From an uncultured Oscillospiraceae bacterium (GTDB taxonomy: Bacteria > Bacillota > Clostridia > Oscillospirales > Acutalibacteraceae), in contig URQJ01000062.1 in the NCBI GenBank assembly GCA_900549945.1, forward strand, positions 1 to 9,735: a stretch of DNA of 9,735 nucleotides. Direction: 5' to 3'. Numbering within the stretch: the first letter of the stretch is position 1; every line of letters begins with the position of its first letter. Shown piece by piece: positions 1 through 6,134 of the stretch. The position numbers and the translations under genes are program-made. Below the pieces are notes generated by a model. That model was not told where the DNA came from. It searched no databases and was given only the letters and a program-made list of their open reading frames with translations.

Positions 1-14
1 TGCTCTTCCGATCT
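1..14. other. Illumina adapter remnant at contig end
   Basis: The first 14 bases, TGCTCTTCCGATCT, are identical to the 3' end of the TruSeq Read 2 adapter. The leading T distinguishes it from the Read 1 adapter, which has C at that position. Genomic sequence begins at base 15. Reading the spoIIE frame back into these bases gives L-F-R-S where the family has its conserved acidic S-D before G-M-G, so the protein alignment breaks exactly at the adapter junction. This is library contamination left on a contig end, not biology. Confidence 0.95.
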
Positions 15-530
15 GGCATGGGCACCGGCGGGCGCGCCGCCGTGGACGGCACGATGACGGCCTCGATGGCGCACTCGCTCCTAAAAGCGGGCATCGGCTT
101 TGAGAGCACGCTGCGCATGATCAATTCCGCGATGCTCGCAAAGGGCGGGGAGGAATCGCTCGCGACGCTCGACGTCGCCTGCATCGATCTCTTTACCGGT
201 GAAACGCAGCTCAGAAAGGCGGGCGCGGCGGGCACCGTGCTGCGCCGCCGCCATAAGGCGGAGTATCTGGAGGCGAAAAGCGTGCCGGTCGGTATTCTGC
301 CGGAGATCCGCTTTGCACGCAGCGAGAAGCATTTGGAATCGGGCGATCTGCTTGTCATGGTTTCGGACGGTGTGACCGCCGCGGGCACCGAGTGGCTCTG
401 CGACCTCGTGACGAATTTTGCGGAGGACGACGCGCAGCTTCTGGCGGAGCAGATCGTCGACCGGGCGGTGCGCGACCGCGCCGACGGGCACGAGGACGAC
501 GTGAGCGCGATGGTACTGCGCGTGGAGTGA
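15..530 (+). CDS. spoIIE: Stage II sporulation protein E (SpoIIE), C-terminal phosphatase part, 5' truncated
   Basis: SpoIIE is a membrane-anchored PP2C-type serine phosphatase. In sporulating Firmicutes it dephosphorylates SpoIIAA at the asymmetric septum and so releases sigma-F in the forespore. Only the last 171 residues are present. The frame opens with GMGTGGRAAVDG, the family motif that normally follows a metal-binding Asp; that Asp is missing because the adapter starts there. Further PP2C signatures are SDGV at bases 363-374 and GHEDDV at 486-503 (metal-binding Asp residues), plus the ESLATLDVACIDLFTGE strand, typical of clostridial SpoIIE. The full protein is usually about 800 residues with about ten N-terminal membrane helices, all outside the window. 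The ATG at 18 is internal, not the start. The frame ends cleanly at TGA 528-530, and the next gene has its own promoter, so malQ is probably not co-transcribed. A different SpoIIE-domain phosphatase (RsbU-like) is possible but fits the motif spacing less well. Confidence 0.88.
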   Translation, partial: GMGTGGRAAVDGTMTASMAHSLLKAGIGFESTLRMINSAMLAKGGEESLATLDVACIDLFTGETQLRKAGAAGTVLRRRHKAEYLEAKSVPVGILPEIRFARSEKHLESGDLLVMVSDGVTAAGTEWLCDLVTNFAEDDAQLLAEQIVDRAVRDRADGHEDDVSAMVLRVE

Positions 531-581
531 TTTTTGGCCCGTGCCGAAAAAAGAGAGCCGCTTTTCTGTGTAGGATTACCA

Positions 582-610
582 TTGCATCCGCTGGAATTTT
601 GCGGTATAAT
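582..610 (+). promoter_or_regulatory. Sigma-A-type promoter of malQ
   Basis: TTGCAT at 582-587 (-35) and a perfect TATAAT at 605-610 (-10) are separated by 17 bp. Transcription should begin near 617, giving a leader of about 60 nt. The leader contains a small nested fold: TTGCA (620-624) can pair with TGCAA (656-660) around a GGCG-ATG-CGCC hairpin, just before the ribosome binding site. An 8-bp palindrome TTGTACAA (610-617) sits at the start point. No operator of a known family is recognised. Confidence 0.85.
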
Positions 611-676
611 TGTACAAGATTGCAGGGGCGATGCGCCTGAAAACTGAGAATTTCATGCAAAAGAGAGTGGTTATAC

Positions 677-2185
677 ATGGACAAACGCGCAAGCGGCGTG
701 CTGATGCACGTCTCCTCGCTGCCGGGCGCCTACGGCATCGGCAGCTTCGGCCGGGAGGCACGGCAGTTTATCGATTTTTTGAGCGACGCGGGGTGCACCT
801 ACTGGCAGGTGCTGCCCTTTACGCCGACGGACGCCTACAACTCACCTTACGCGAGCATTTCCGCCTTTGCGGGCAACCGTAATTTCATCGACCTCGAGCA
901 GCTTCGGGACGAGGGGCTTCTGACCGACGACGAGCTGCGCGACCAGATGTATGCGAACCCGTATTCCGCAGCGTTCGATTTTCTGGAGATTCGCCGCATT
1001 CCGGTGCTGTACCGCGCGTTTACGCGCACCGACGAGGCGTACCGCGGCAAGGTGCGCGCCTTTGCGGAGGAGAACGCGCGCTGGCTGCCCGACTACGCGC
1101 TGTACATCATTTTGAAGGAAGCGAACATCGGCGCCGAGTGGTACGACTGGGCCGACGAAGACCTGAAGTTCCACCGGCCGCAGGCGGTCGCCGCCGCGAT
1201 GGAGGAGCACGCGGAGACGATCCTGTTCATGGAGTTTATCCAGTACGTGTTCTTCGAACAGTGGAAAAAGGTGAAGCAGTACGCGAATGCGCGCGGCGTC
1301 GAGATCATCGGCGACCTGCCGATGTACGTTGCGCTGAACAGCGCGGACGTTTGGGCGAACCGCCACCTTTTCGACCTGACAGAGGACGGCGAGCCGAAGA
1401 ACGTGGCGGGCGTGCCGCCGGATTATTTCAGCGAGTTCGGCCAGAAGTGGGGCAACCCGCTCTATAACTGGAAGGCCATGCGGGCGGACAGCTACCGCTG
1501 GTGGATGGACCGCCTCGGCGCGTGCTTCAAGCTGTTCGACGCCGTGCGCATCGACCATTTCCGCGCGTTTTCCGCCTACTGGGCGGTGCCCGCCGAGGCG
1601 GAGACCGCGAAGGAGGGCCAGTGGATCGACGGCCCCAAAACCGATTTCTTCGACACGGTGAACCGCACGTTCAAGAACCCGAAAATCATTGCCGAGGACC
1701 TCGGCATCATCGACGAGGGCGTGATTGACCTGCTCGAAAAAACAGGCCTGCCCTGCATGCGCGTGATGCAGTTCGGCTTTATGGAGCAGCAGGACAACAT
1801 GCACCTGCCGCACAACTACCCGAAAAACTGCGTGGCGTACACCGGCACGCACGACAACAACACGGTGCTCGGCTGGCTGTGGGAGGCGCTCCCGCACGAG
1901 CGCGCGCACGCGCTCGAATACTGCGGCTTCCCGGGCGGCGACTGGGCTGTGGGCGGCAGCGACAGCGCCTCGTGCCGAGCGATGATCCGCACGCTCTGGC
2001 AGAGCCCGGCGAACACGGCGATCGTGCCGGTGCAGGACCTGTGCGGCTTCGGCAAAGACACGAAGATGAACGTGCCCGGCGTGCCGAACGGCAACTGGGC
2101 GTTCCGGCTCTCCGAGGACCAGATGAACGGCATCGACCGCGATTGGCTGAAAAAGCTCAATCAGATCTACTACAGGGCGAAATAA
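677..2185 (+). CDS. malQ: 4-alpha-glucanotransferase (amylomaltase, GH77)
   Basis: MalQ is a cytoplasmic disproportionating enzyme that transfers alpha-1,4-glucan segments between maltodextrins and releases glucose, feeding maltose and glycogen metabolism. The 502-residue protein is full length for the short bacterial GH77 form. It carries SGVLMHVSSLPG (6-17), SPYASISAFAGN (56-67), DLPMYV (213-218) and GVPPDYFSEFGQKWGNPLYNW-like substrate loops around 245-265. The three catalytic acids sit in their family motifs: nucleophile D293 in RIDHFR, acid/base E340 in IIAEDLG, and D393 in GTHDNN. The start ATG follows a purine-rich stretch (662-670), a modest ribosome binding site. The gene is monocistronic: its own promoter lies upstream and it converges on the araC-family gene across a hairpin terminator. 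No maltodextrin transporter or phosphorylase lies nearby in this window. Confidence 0.97.
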   Translation: MDKRASGVLMHVSSLPGAYGIGSFGREARQFIDFLSDAGCTYWQVLPFTPTDAYNSPYASISAFAGNRNFIDLEQLRDEGLLTDDELRDQMYANPYSAAFDFLEIRRIPVLYRAFTRTDEAYRGKVRAFAEENARWLPDYALYIILKEANIGAEWYDWADEDLKFHRPQAVAAAMEEHAETILFMEFIQYVFFEQWKKVKQYANARGVEIIGDLPMYVALNSADVWANRHLFDLTEDGEPKNVAGVPPDYFSEFGQKWGNPLYNWKAMRADSYRWWMDRLGACFKLFDAVRIDHFRAFSAYWAVPAEAETAKEGQWIDGPKTDFFDTVNRTFKNPKIIAEDLGIIDEGVIDLLEKTGLPCMRVMQFGFMEQQDNMHLPHNYPKNCVAYTGTHDNNTVLGWLWEALPHERAHALEYCGFPGGDWAVGGSDSASCRAMIRTLWQSPANTAIVPVQDLCGFGKDTKMNVPGVPNGNWAFRLSEDQMNGIDRDWLKKLNQIYYRAK

Positions 2186-2200
2186 AGGACGGCAGAAAAG

Positions 2201-2224
2201 GCCGGCGGAGCTTTCTCCGCCGGC
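2201..2224. terminator. Bidirectional terminator between malQ and the AraC-family gene
   Basis: GCCGGCGGAG (2201-2210) and CTCCGCCGGC (2215-2224) form a perfect 10-bp GC-rich stem with a 4-base CTTT loop, 15 bp after the malQ stop. On the plus strand only a broken T stretch follows (TTCGCCGTTG). On the minus strand the stem is followed by CTTTTCT, a better tail, so it may serve the AraC-family gene at least as well as malQ. A second inverted repeat lies directly after the AraC-family stop, CCGCGCC (2251-2257) with GGCGCGG (2267-2273), but it has no T tract on either side. Confidence 0.7.
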
Positions 2225-2274
2225 TTCGCCGTTGTAAAGGGGCGTTTTCACCGCGCCGTCCGCTGGGGCGCGGC

Positions 2275-3120
2275 CTACGGGTTTTGCTTTCGGTAGCGGC
2301 TGGGGCTCATGCCGTAGGCCTTTTTGAAGGCGTTCGAAAAGTGCTCGGGTGAGGAGAAGCCGAGCAGTTCGGCGATTTCGGCGATGCGCTTCGAGCTGCC
2401 GCGCAGCAGCTCGACCGCGGCGGAGAGGCGCGCCTCCTGCTTTTTCTGCTGAAACGAGCTGCCGTAGCAGCTTTTGAGCAGCCGCTGGGTCTGCCGCGGG
2501 CTGAATTGCAGCCTTTTGGCGAGCGTTTGCAGCGTCAGCGTGCGGTATTCGTACAGAAAGCACTCCTCGATGATGAAGGTGGCCGGGTCGCTGCGGCCGG
2601 AATACGGCGCGGGCGCGTCGGCAAGCGGGCCGCTCTCGTAGCGGCGCGCAAGCTTCACGATGAGCTGGCTCAGCAGAAGCTGCACCTGCACGGCGTAACC
2701 CGTGCGCTTCTGCGCGAATTCGCGGAAGATCTGCTGAAAGATCGCCCGCACCTCGCCGTCGTCCCGCCCGAACCAGAACGGCGTGCCGCAGAAGGCATTT
2801 AAAACCGGCGGCAGCACTTTCCCGCCGTGCGCGAGGCGCAGGTAGACGCAGTATTCCTGCATGGGCGCGTCCGCGTCCGGCACCTGCGCGTGGGTGACGT
2901 GCGGGCCGGTCACGAAAAGCGCGTCCGGCTCGACCGCGTAGCTGCGCCCGCCGGCCTGCAGGCTCCCACGCCCTGCGGGGACGAAATGGATCTCGTAGCA
3001 GCCGGAGCCGTGGCTATGTGCGGGGATCGTATCCAGCGCGGGCGCAAAGATGATGTTGGCCGCCCAGACGGATGCGCCCTCGAGCGTGAACGGCGCTTCA
3101 AGGCTGTACTGCATGGACAT
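2275..3120 (-). CDS. AraC-family transcriptional regulator with cupin-like sensor domain
   Basis: This is a 281-residue DNA-binding regulator, a normal length for two-domain AraC proteins. The N-terminal part (about 20-100) is a cupin-type sugar-sensing barrel with H35-S-H37 and E43 in the stretch HSHGSGCYEIHF, followed by a linking helical part. The C-terminal part (about 180-281) is the two-helix-turn-helix AraC domain: helix pair one about 195-216 (TLQTLAKRLQFSPRQTQRLL) and pair two about 245-278, ending in the signature GFSSPEHFSNAFKKAYGMSP. The start ATG at 3118-3120 lies 8 nt after a strong GGAGGG (minus strand, plus-strand bases 3129-3134); an in-frame ATG two codons later is less well spaced. 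It is transcribed divergently from the fucosidase operon, so it most likely controls that operon and perhaps itself (inference). The inducer is unknown, though a fucose-containing sugar is an obvious candidate. Confidence 0.93.
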   Translation of the reverse strand: MSMQYSLEAPFTLEGASVWAANIIFAPALDTIPAHSHGSGCYEIHFVPAGRGSLQAGGRSYAVEPDALFVTGPHVTHAQVPDADAPMQEYCVYLRLAHGGKVLPPVLNAFCGTPFWFGRDDGEVRAIFQQIFREFAQKRTGYAVQVQLLLSQLIVKLARRYESGPLADAPAPYSGRSDPATFIIEECFLYEYRTLTLQTLAKRLQFSPRQTQRLLKSCYGSSFQQKKQEARLSAAVELLRGSSKRIAEIAELLGFSSPEHFSNAFKKAYGMSPSRYRKQNP

Positions 3121-3149
3121 CGGCGCTTCCCTCCGTTTCTTACGGCTTT

Positions 3150-3178
3150 ATTCTACCACACGCATGGCGCTACGTCCA
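3150..3178 (-). promoter_or_regulatory. Promoter of the AraC-family gene
   Basis: Read on the minus strand, TGGACG (plus bases 3173-3178) and TAGAAT (3150-3155) are 17 bp apart. The -10 is preceded by TGG, an extended -10 context. The -35 matches only four of six consensus bases, so activity may be moderate. The predicted leader to the start codon is about 20-25 nt. Confidence 0.6.
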
Positions 3179-3185
3179 TAAAAAA

Positions 3186-3224
3186 CTGCAAAAACACGAC
3201 AAGACCTGCATGAAATTGGCAGGT
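3186..3224. promoter_or_regulatory. Possible AraC-family binding region
   Basis: CTGCA occurs at 3186-3190 and again at 3206-3210, 20 bp apart. Both copies are followed by A-rich sequence (CTGCAAAAAC and CTGCATGAAA). Tandem half-sites about two helical turns apart are usual for AraC-family proteins. Overlapping this, ACCTGC (3204-3209) and GCAGGT (3219-3224) form a 6-bp inverted repeat followed by TTCTTTTCTT, which looks like a weak terminator but has no plus-strand gene to end. The region lies just upstream of the fucosidase -35 box, where an activator would bind. It is a pattern match only. Confidence 0.35.
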
Positions 3225-3231
3225 TCTTTTC

Positions 3232-3259
3232 TTGCACGCGGCGCGCCGCGTGCTATAAT
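3232..3259 (+). promoter_or_regulatory. Promoter of the fucosidase operon with a 20-bp palindrome in the spacer
   Basis: TTGCAC (3232-3237) and TATAAT (3254-3259) are separated by 16 bp, and TGC directly before the -10 makes it an extended -10. Bases 3234-3253 form the perfect palindrome GCACGCGGCGCGCCGCGTGC, which overlaps the -35 box and ends at the base before the -10. A dimeric repressor bound there would block RNA polymerase, so it is a candidate operator. Transcription should start near 3266, downstream of the ATG at 3260, which rules that ATG out as the start of the next gene. Confidence 0.8.
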
Positions 3260-3281
3260 GTGGGTAGAAATCATCCGCAAG

Positions 3282-3287
3282 AGGAGG
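3282..3287 (+). promoter_or_regulatory. Ribosome binding site fixing the fucosidase start at GTG 3296
   Basis: A perfect AGGAGG lies 8 nt before GTG 3296-3298, which is in frame with the GH29 protein. The ATG at 3300 is out of frame. The upstream in-frame ATG at 3260 lies between the -10 box and the predicted transcription start, so it would not be in the message. Confidence 0.88.
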
Positions 3288-3295
3288 AAAATACA

Positions 3296-4771
3296 GTGTA
3301 TGACTGCAAGGAGGCGCTGCGCCGCATCGACGCGGTGATCGCGCAGGGGCCGTATACGGACACATGGGAATCGCTGTCGAATTGGCAGCCGCCGGAATGG
3401 TACCGGAATGCGAAGTTCGGCATTTTTATCCACTGGGGCGTTTACAGCGTGCCGGCGTTTGAAAACGAATGGTATCCGCGCAATATGTATATCGAGGGCT
3501 CGAAGGTGTTCGAGCACCACGCAAAGACGTACGGCGCGCACAAGGATTTCGGCTACAAGGATTTTATCCCGCTGTTCAAGGCGGAGAAATTCGATCCCGC
3601 CGCGTGGGCGGCGCTCTTCAAGCGCGCGGGCGCGCGGTACGTGGTGCCGGTCGCGGAGCACCACGACGGGTTCCAGATGTACAAATCCGCGCTCTCGCAC
3701 TGGAACGCCGCCGAGATGGGGCCGCAACGCGACATTGTCGGCGCGCTGAAGGATGCCGTGGAGGCCGAGGGGATGACGCTCGGCGTTTCCTCCCACCGCA
3801 TCGAGCACTGGTTCTTCATGGGAGGCGGCAAGAATTTCGAGAGCGACATCCCGCAGAACCCGGACCGCGACGATCTGTACTGGCCCTCGATGGCGTCCCC
3901 CGAGAATACCGACGACCTTTTCGGCGCGCCCGGTCCGGATGCGGAATTCCTCGACGACTGGCTGGTGCGCACCTGCGAGCTGATCGACAGCTACCGCCCG
4001 CGCATCCTCTACTTTGACTGGTGGATCCAGCACGCGAACGCGAAGCCGTACCTCAAAAGGCTCGCCGCCTACTACTACAACCGCGCCGCGGAGTGGGGCG
4101 TGGAGGTCGCGATCGACTACAAGCACGACGCGTTCCTGTTCGGCACCGCGGTGCCGGACATCGAGCGCGGGCAGATGGCGGACATCAAGCCGTATTTCTG
4201 GCAGACGGATACGGCGATCGCTTTGAACTCGTGGTGCTACACCGAAAACAACGATTTCCGCCCGGCCGAGGACATCCTGTGCGACCTCGTGGACATCGTA
4301 AGCAAGAACGGCTGCCTGCTGCTCAACGTCGGCCCGAAGGCGGACGGCACGATCTCCGACGAGGACACGGCGGTGCTGACGGCGATCGGCGACTGGATGG
4401 CGGTCAACGGCGAGGCGATCTACGGCACGCATGTGTGGAAGACGTTCGGCGAGGGTCCGACGAAGGTGCAGGACGGCCATTTTTCCGACGCGGTCAAGAA
4501 GAACTTCACGAGCGAGGATTTCCGCTTCACGGCGAAGGGCGACAAGCTGTACGCCGCAGCGATGAAGGCGAGCGAAAGCGGCGAATACTGCATCCGCTCG
4601 CTGCGCATGCAGGCGCACACGGCCGGCACGGTGTTCCACGGCCTCGTCGGGCGCGTAGAGGTGCTGGGGACGGATGCGGCGCCGGAATGGACGCGCGACG
4701 CGGAGGGCCTGCACATCCGCACGCCGTATTGTACGAAGGGCCCGGTCGTTTTCCGCATCACGCTGAACTGA
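3296..4771 (+). CDS. Alpha-L-fucosidase, glycoside hydrolase family 29
   Basis: This enzyme removes alpha-linked L-fucose from oligosaccharides by a retaining mechanism. With the GTG start it has 491 residues. The catalytic barrel (about 20-390) shows WYRNAKFGIFIHWGVYSVPA (35-54, including H46), AEHHDGFQMYKS (120-131) and RPRILYFDWW (234-243). D241 aligns with the GH29 nucleophile position; the acid/base residue is poorly conserved in this family and I do not assign it. GCLLLNVGPKADG, a hallmark late-barrel motif, precedes a C-terminal beta-sandwich of about 100 residues. There is no signal peptide or membrane segment, so the enzyme is cytoplasmic and needs imported fucosylated sugars. It is the first gene of an operon with the membrane protein 13 bp downstream and is divergent from an AraC-family regulator. 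No fucose isomerase, kinase or ABC transporter is in the window. Exact linkage preference cannot be read from the sequence. Confidence 0.95.
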   Translation: MYDCKEALRRIDAVIAQGPYTDTWESLSNWQPPEWYRNAKFGIFIHWGVYSVPAFENEWYPRNMYIEGSKVFEHHAKTYGAHKDFGYKDFIPLFKAEKFDPAAWAALFKRAGARYVVPVAEHHDGFQMYKSALSHWNAAEMGPQRDIVGALKDAVEAEGMTLGVSSHRIEHWFFMGGGKNFESDIPQNPDRDDLYWPSMASPENTDDLFGAPGPDAEFLDDWLVRTCELIDSYRPRILYFDWWIQHANAKPYLKRLAAYYYNRAAEWGVEVAIDYKHDAFLFGTAVPDIERGQMADIKPYFWQTDTAIALNSWCYTENNDFRPAEDILCDLVDIVSKNGCLLLNVGPKADGTISDEDTAVLTAIGDWMAVNGEAIYGTHVWKTFGEGPTKVQDGHFSDAVKKNFTSEDFRFTAKGDKLYAAAMKASESGEYCIRSLRMQAHTAGTVFHGLVGRVEVLGTDAAPEWTRDAEGLHIRTPYCTKGPVVFRITLN

Positions 4772-4784
4772 GGGGAGCCGGAGC

Positions 4785-5420
4785 ATGCAAAAAACGCTTT
4801 TCAGGCAGGTTCTCGGCATGGCGGCCGGCGTGGCGCTGATGGGCTTTTCGATCTCGTGGCTCGTGCCGTGCGGCTTCGGCACCGACGGCTTCACGGCGCT
4901 GAACCTTGCGGTTTCGGCGAAACTCGGGCTTTCGTTCGGCACGTGGCAGGCGGCGCTGAATATCGCGCTGTTTCTCCTCGTGCTGGCTTTCGGGCGCAGG
5001 CACATCGGTCTCGGCACGTTTGCCAACATGCTGCTGGTCGGCTATATCTGCGACTTTTTCAGCTGGATCTGGGACATGGTGCTGCCGGCGGGCTTTTTCG
5101 CGCCGCTTCTGACGCGCGTCCTCGTGGCCGTTCCGGCGCTGGGGCTGTTCGTCCTCGCGGCGGCGGTCTACATGGACATGGACCTCGGCGTGGCGCCGTA
5201 TGACGCGCTGCCGTTCATTCTGCACAAGGCACTTCGGGGCCGAGTGCCGTTCAGCGTGCTGCGCGTGGCGTACGACCTCGCGGTGATCGCGCTCGGCTAT
5301 GTGCTTGGCGCGCCGTTTGCGGCCGTCACGCTCGCGATGGCCTTTCTGCTCGGCCCGGCGGTGGAGGCCGTGCGCCGCGGGCTGGACCGCCTGCTTGTCC
5401 GGTCGGCCGGCGCGGCATAA
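4785..5420 (+). CDS. YczE/YitT-type integral membrane protein
   Basis: This 211-residue protein has about six hydrophobic helices (roughly 8-27, 55-70, 78-98, 108-130, 158-178 and 180-196) and resembles the YczE/YyaS/YitT group, whose biochemical role is not established. It appears to be an internal duplication. The first half has GFGTDGFTALN (30-40), then FGTWQAALNIAL, then a glycine-started helix with GTFANMLLVG; the second half repeats the order with LGVAPYDAL (134-142), FSVLRVAYDLAV and APFAAVTLAMAFLLG. The start ATG follows AGGGGAG (4771-4777), which overlaps the fucosidase stop; the intergenic gap is only 13 bp, so the two are co-transcribed and probably coupled. Pairing with an intracellular fucosidase raises the possibility that it moves a sugar or sugar product, but the family gives no support for that yet. 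A strong terminator follows at once. Confidence 0.85.
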   Translation: MQKTLFRQVLGMAAGVALMGFSISWLVPCGFGTDGFTALNLAVSAKLGLSFGTWQAALNIALFLLVLAFGRRHIGLGTFANMLLVGYICDFFSWIWDMVLPAGFFAPLLTRVLVAVPALGLFVLAAAVYMDMDLGVAPYDALPFILHKALRGRVPFSVLRVAYDLAVIALGYVLGAPFAAVTLAMAFLLGPAVEAVRRGLDRLLVRSAGAA

Positions 5421-5424
5421 AAAT

Positions 5425-5472
5425 AAAAGGCGCGCCCTGCACCGAAAAACGGATGCGGGGCGTGCCTTTTTT
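5425..5472. terminator. Strong bidirectional terminator
   Basis: AAAAGGCGCGCCCTGCA (5425-5441) pairs with TGCGGGGCGTGCCTTTT (5454-5470) as a 17-bp stem with two G-U pairs, and CCG/CGG can extend it around an AAAAA loop. Six T residues (5467-5472) end the plus-strand transcript of the YczE-type gene. On the minus strand the same stem is followed by a T-rich CCTTTTATTTTT, so it also ends the metG-tatD-radical SAM operon, whose last stop is at 5506. Confidence 0.93.
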
Positions 5473-5505
5473 GCGTGCAGGACTGCCGGGAAAGAGGGGA
5501 GCCGG

Positions 5506-6111
5506 TTATTCCGAGATGTATTCGCGGATGCGGAACGCGGCGCCGGCTGCCGCGCAGAGCTTCCGGCAGGCTTCGATATCTGCGGACGGCATCGTGCTGA
5601 CAACGGTCATCACGACATGCGGTACGCTCTGTACGGCCTCGGCGGTGAAGCGGAGCATCGCGTCGAACGCGGCGGGGCCGTATTTCGAGTGGCAGACCGC
5701 GTCGTATTTTTCGGCGGTCGGCGCGTTCAGGCTGACGGAGACCGTGTCGATCAGCCCGCGCATTTCGGCGGCGGTGCTGCGGCCCGTGATGCAGTCCGCA
5801 AGCCCGTTCGTGTTGATGCGCAGCGCATAGGGGCCCATAGCCTTGATCTTTCCGGCAAGCCAGAGCATATCGTCCCAGCGGCAGGCGGGCTCGCCGTAGC
5901 CGCAGAAAACGATTTCACCGTACTTTGCGAGGCTGCGGGTTTCGATATCGGCGAGCATTTCCTCCTTCGACGGCTCCGCGCCCTCGTACCAGAGGTTGTC
6001 GGCGTACAGGCTGCCGCTGCTGTTCTGCCGCAGGCAGAAGTCGCAGGCATTCGGGCACTGGTTCGTCATGTTGATGTACAGGTTTCCGCCGTATTCATAG
6101 GTGATGGTCAT
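5506..6111 (-). CDS. TatD-linked radical SAM protein
   Basis: This is a small (201-residue) radical S-adenosylmethionine enzyme of unknown substrate. The [4Fe-4S] ligands are C19, C23 and C26 in CPNACDFC (the CxxxCxxC motif), after a beta-strand NLYINMTNQ. FCGYGEPACRWDDML (69-83) holds the GGEP-like SAM-binding motif, and later strands RINTNGL and VSVSLNAP are typical of the core barrel. There is no extra C-terminal cluster domain, so the protein is a minimal core like the radical-enzyme activases. It directly follows tatD, 23 bp away, matching the described 'radical SAM protein, TatD family-associated' group. The start ATG has AAGGAAG seven nt upstream (plus bases 6119-6125). It is the last gene of the metG-tatD operon and ends near the shared terminator. 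In Bacillus the genes after metS-yabD lead to rnmV and ksgA; here this enzyme takes that place. Confidence 0.9.
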   Translation of the reverse strand: MTITYEYGGNLYINMTNQCPNACDFCLRQNSSGSLYADNLWYEGAEPSKEEMLADIETRSLAKYGEIVFCGYGEPACRWDDMLWLAGKIKAMGPYALRINTNGLADCITGRSTAAEMRGLIDTVSVSLNAPTAEKYDAVCHSKYGPAAFDAMLRFTAEAVQSVPHVVMTVVSTMPSADIEACRKLCAAAGAAFRIREYISE

Positions 6112-6134
6112 CGGATCGCTTCCTTTTAAAGGAT

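Noticed and set aside
531..551. Hairpin TTTTTGGC/GCCGAAAAA right after the spoIIE stop, considered as a terminator
   Set aside because: The stem is short (8 pairs, one wobble, mostly A-T) and no T tract follows on the plus strand, so I do not call it; read-through into malQ remains possible.
842..2563. A 573-codon minus-strand frame opposite malQ
   Set aside because: It overlaps malQ, the terminator hairpin and part of the AraC-family gene, lacks a ribosome binding site and has compositionally biased sequence typical of antisense frames in GC-rich genes.
3204..3230. ACCTGC/GCAGGT hairpin followed by TTCTTTT as an intrinsic terminator
   Set aside because: No plus-strand gene enters this region, since the neighbour is transcribed the other way, and the stem has only six pairs; a binding site is a more sensible reading.
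3170..5029. A 619-codon minus-strand frame across the fucosidase and membrane-protein genes
   Set aside because: The product is Arg/Val/His-rich with no recognisable domain, and it runs through two promoters and a coding boundary; it is a shadow of the GH29 frame.
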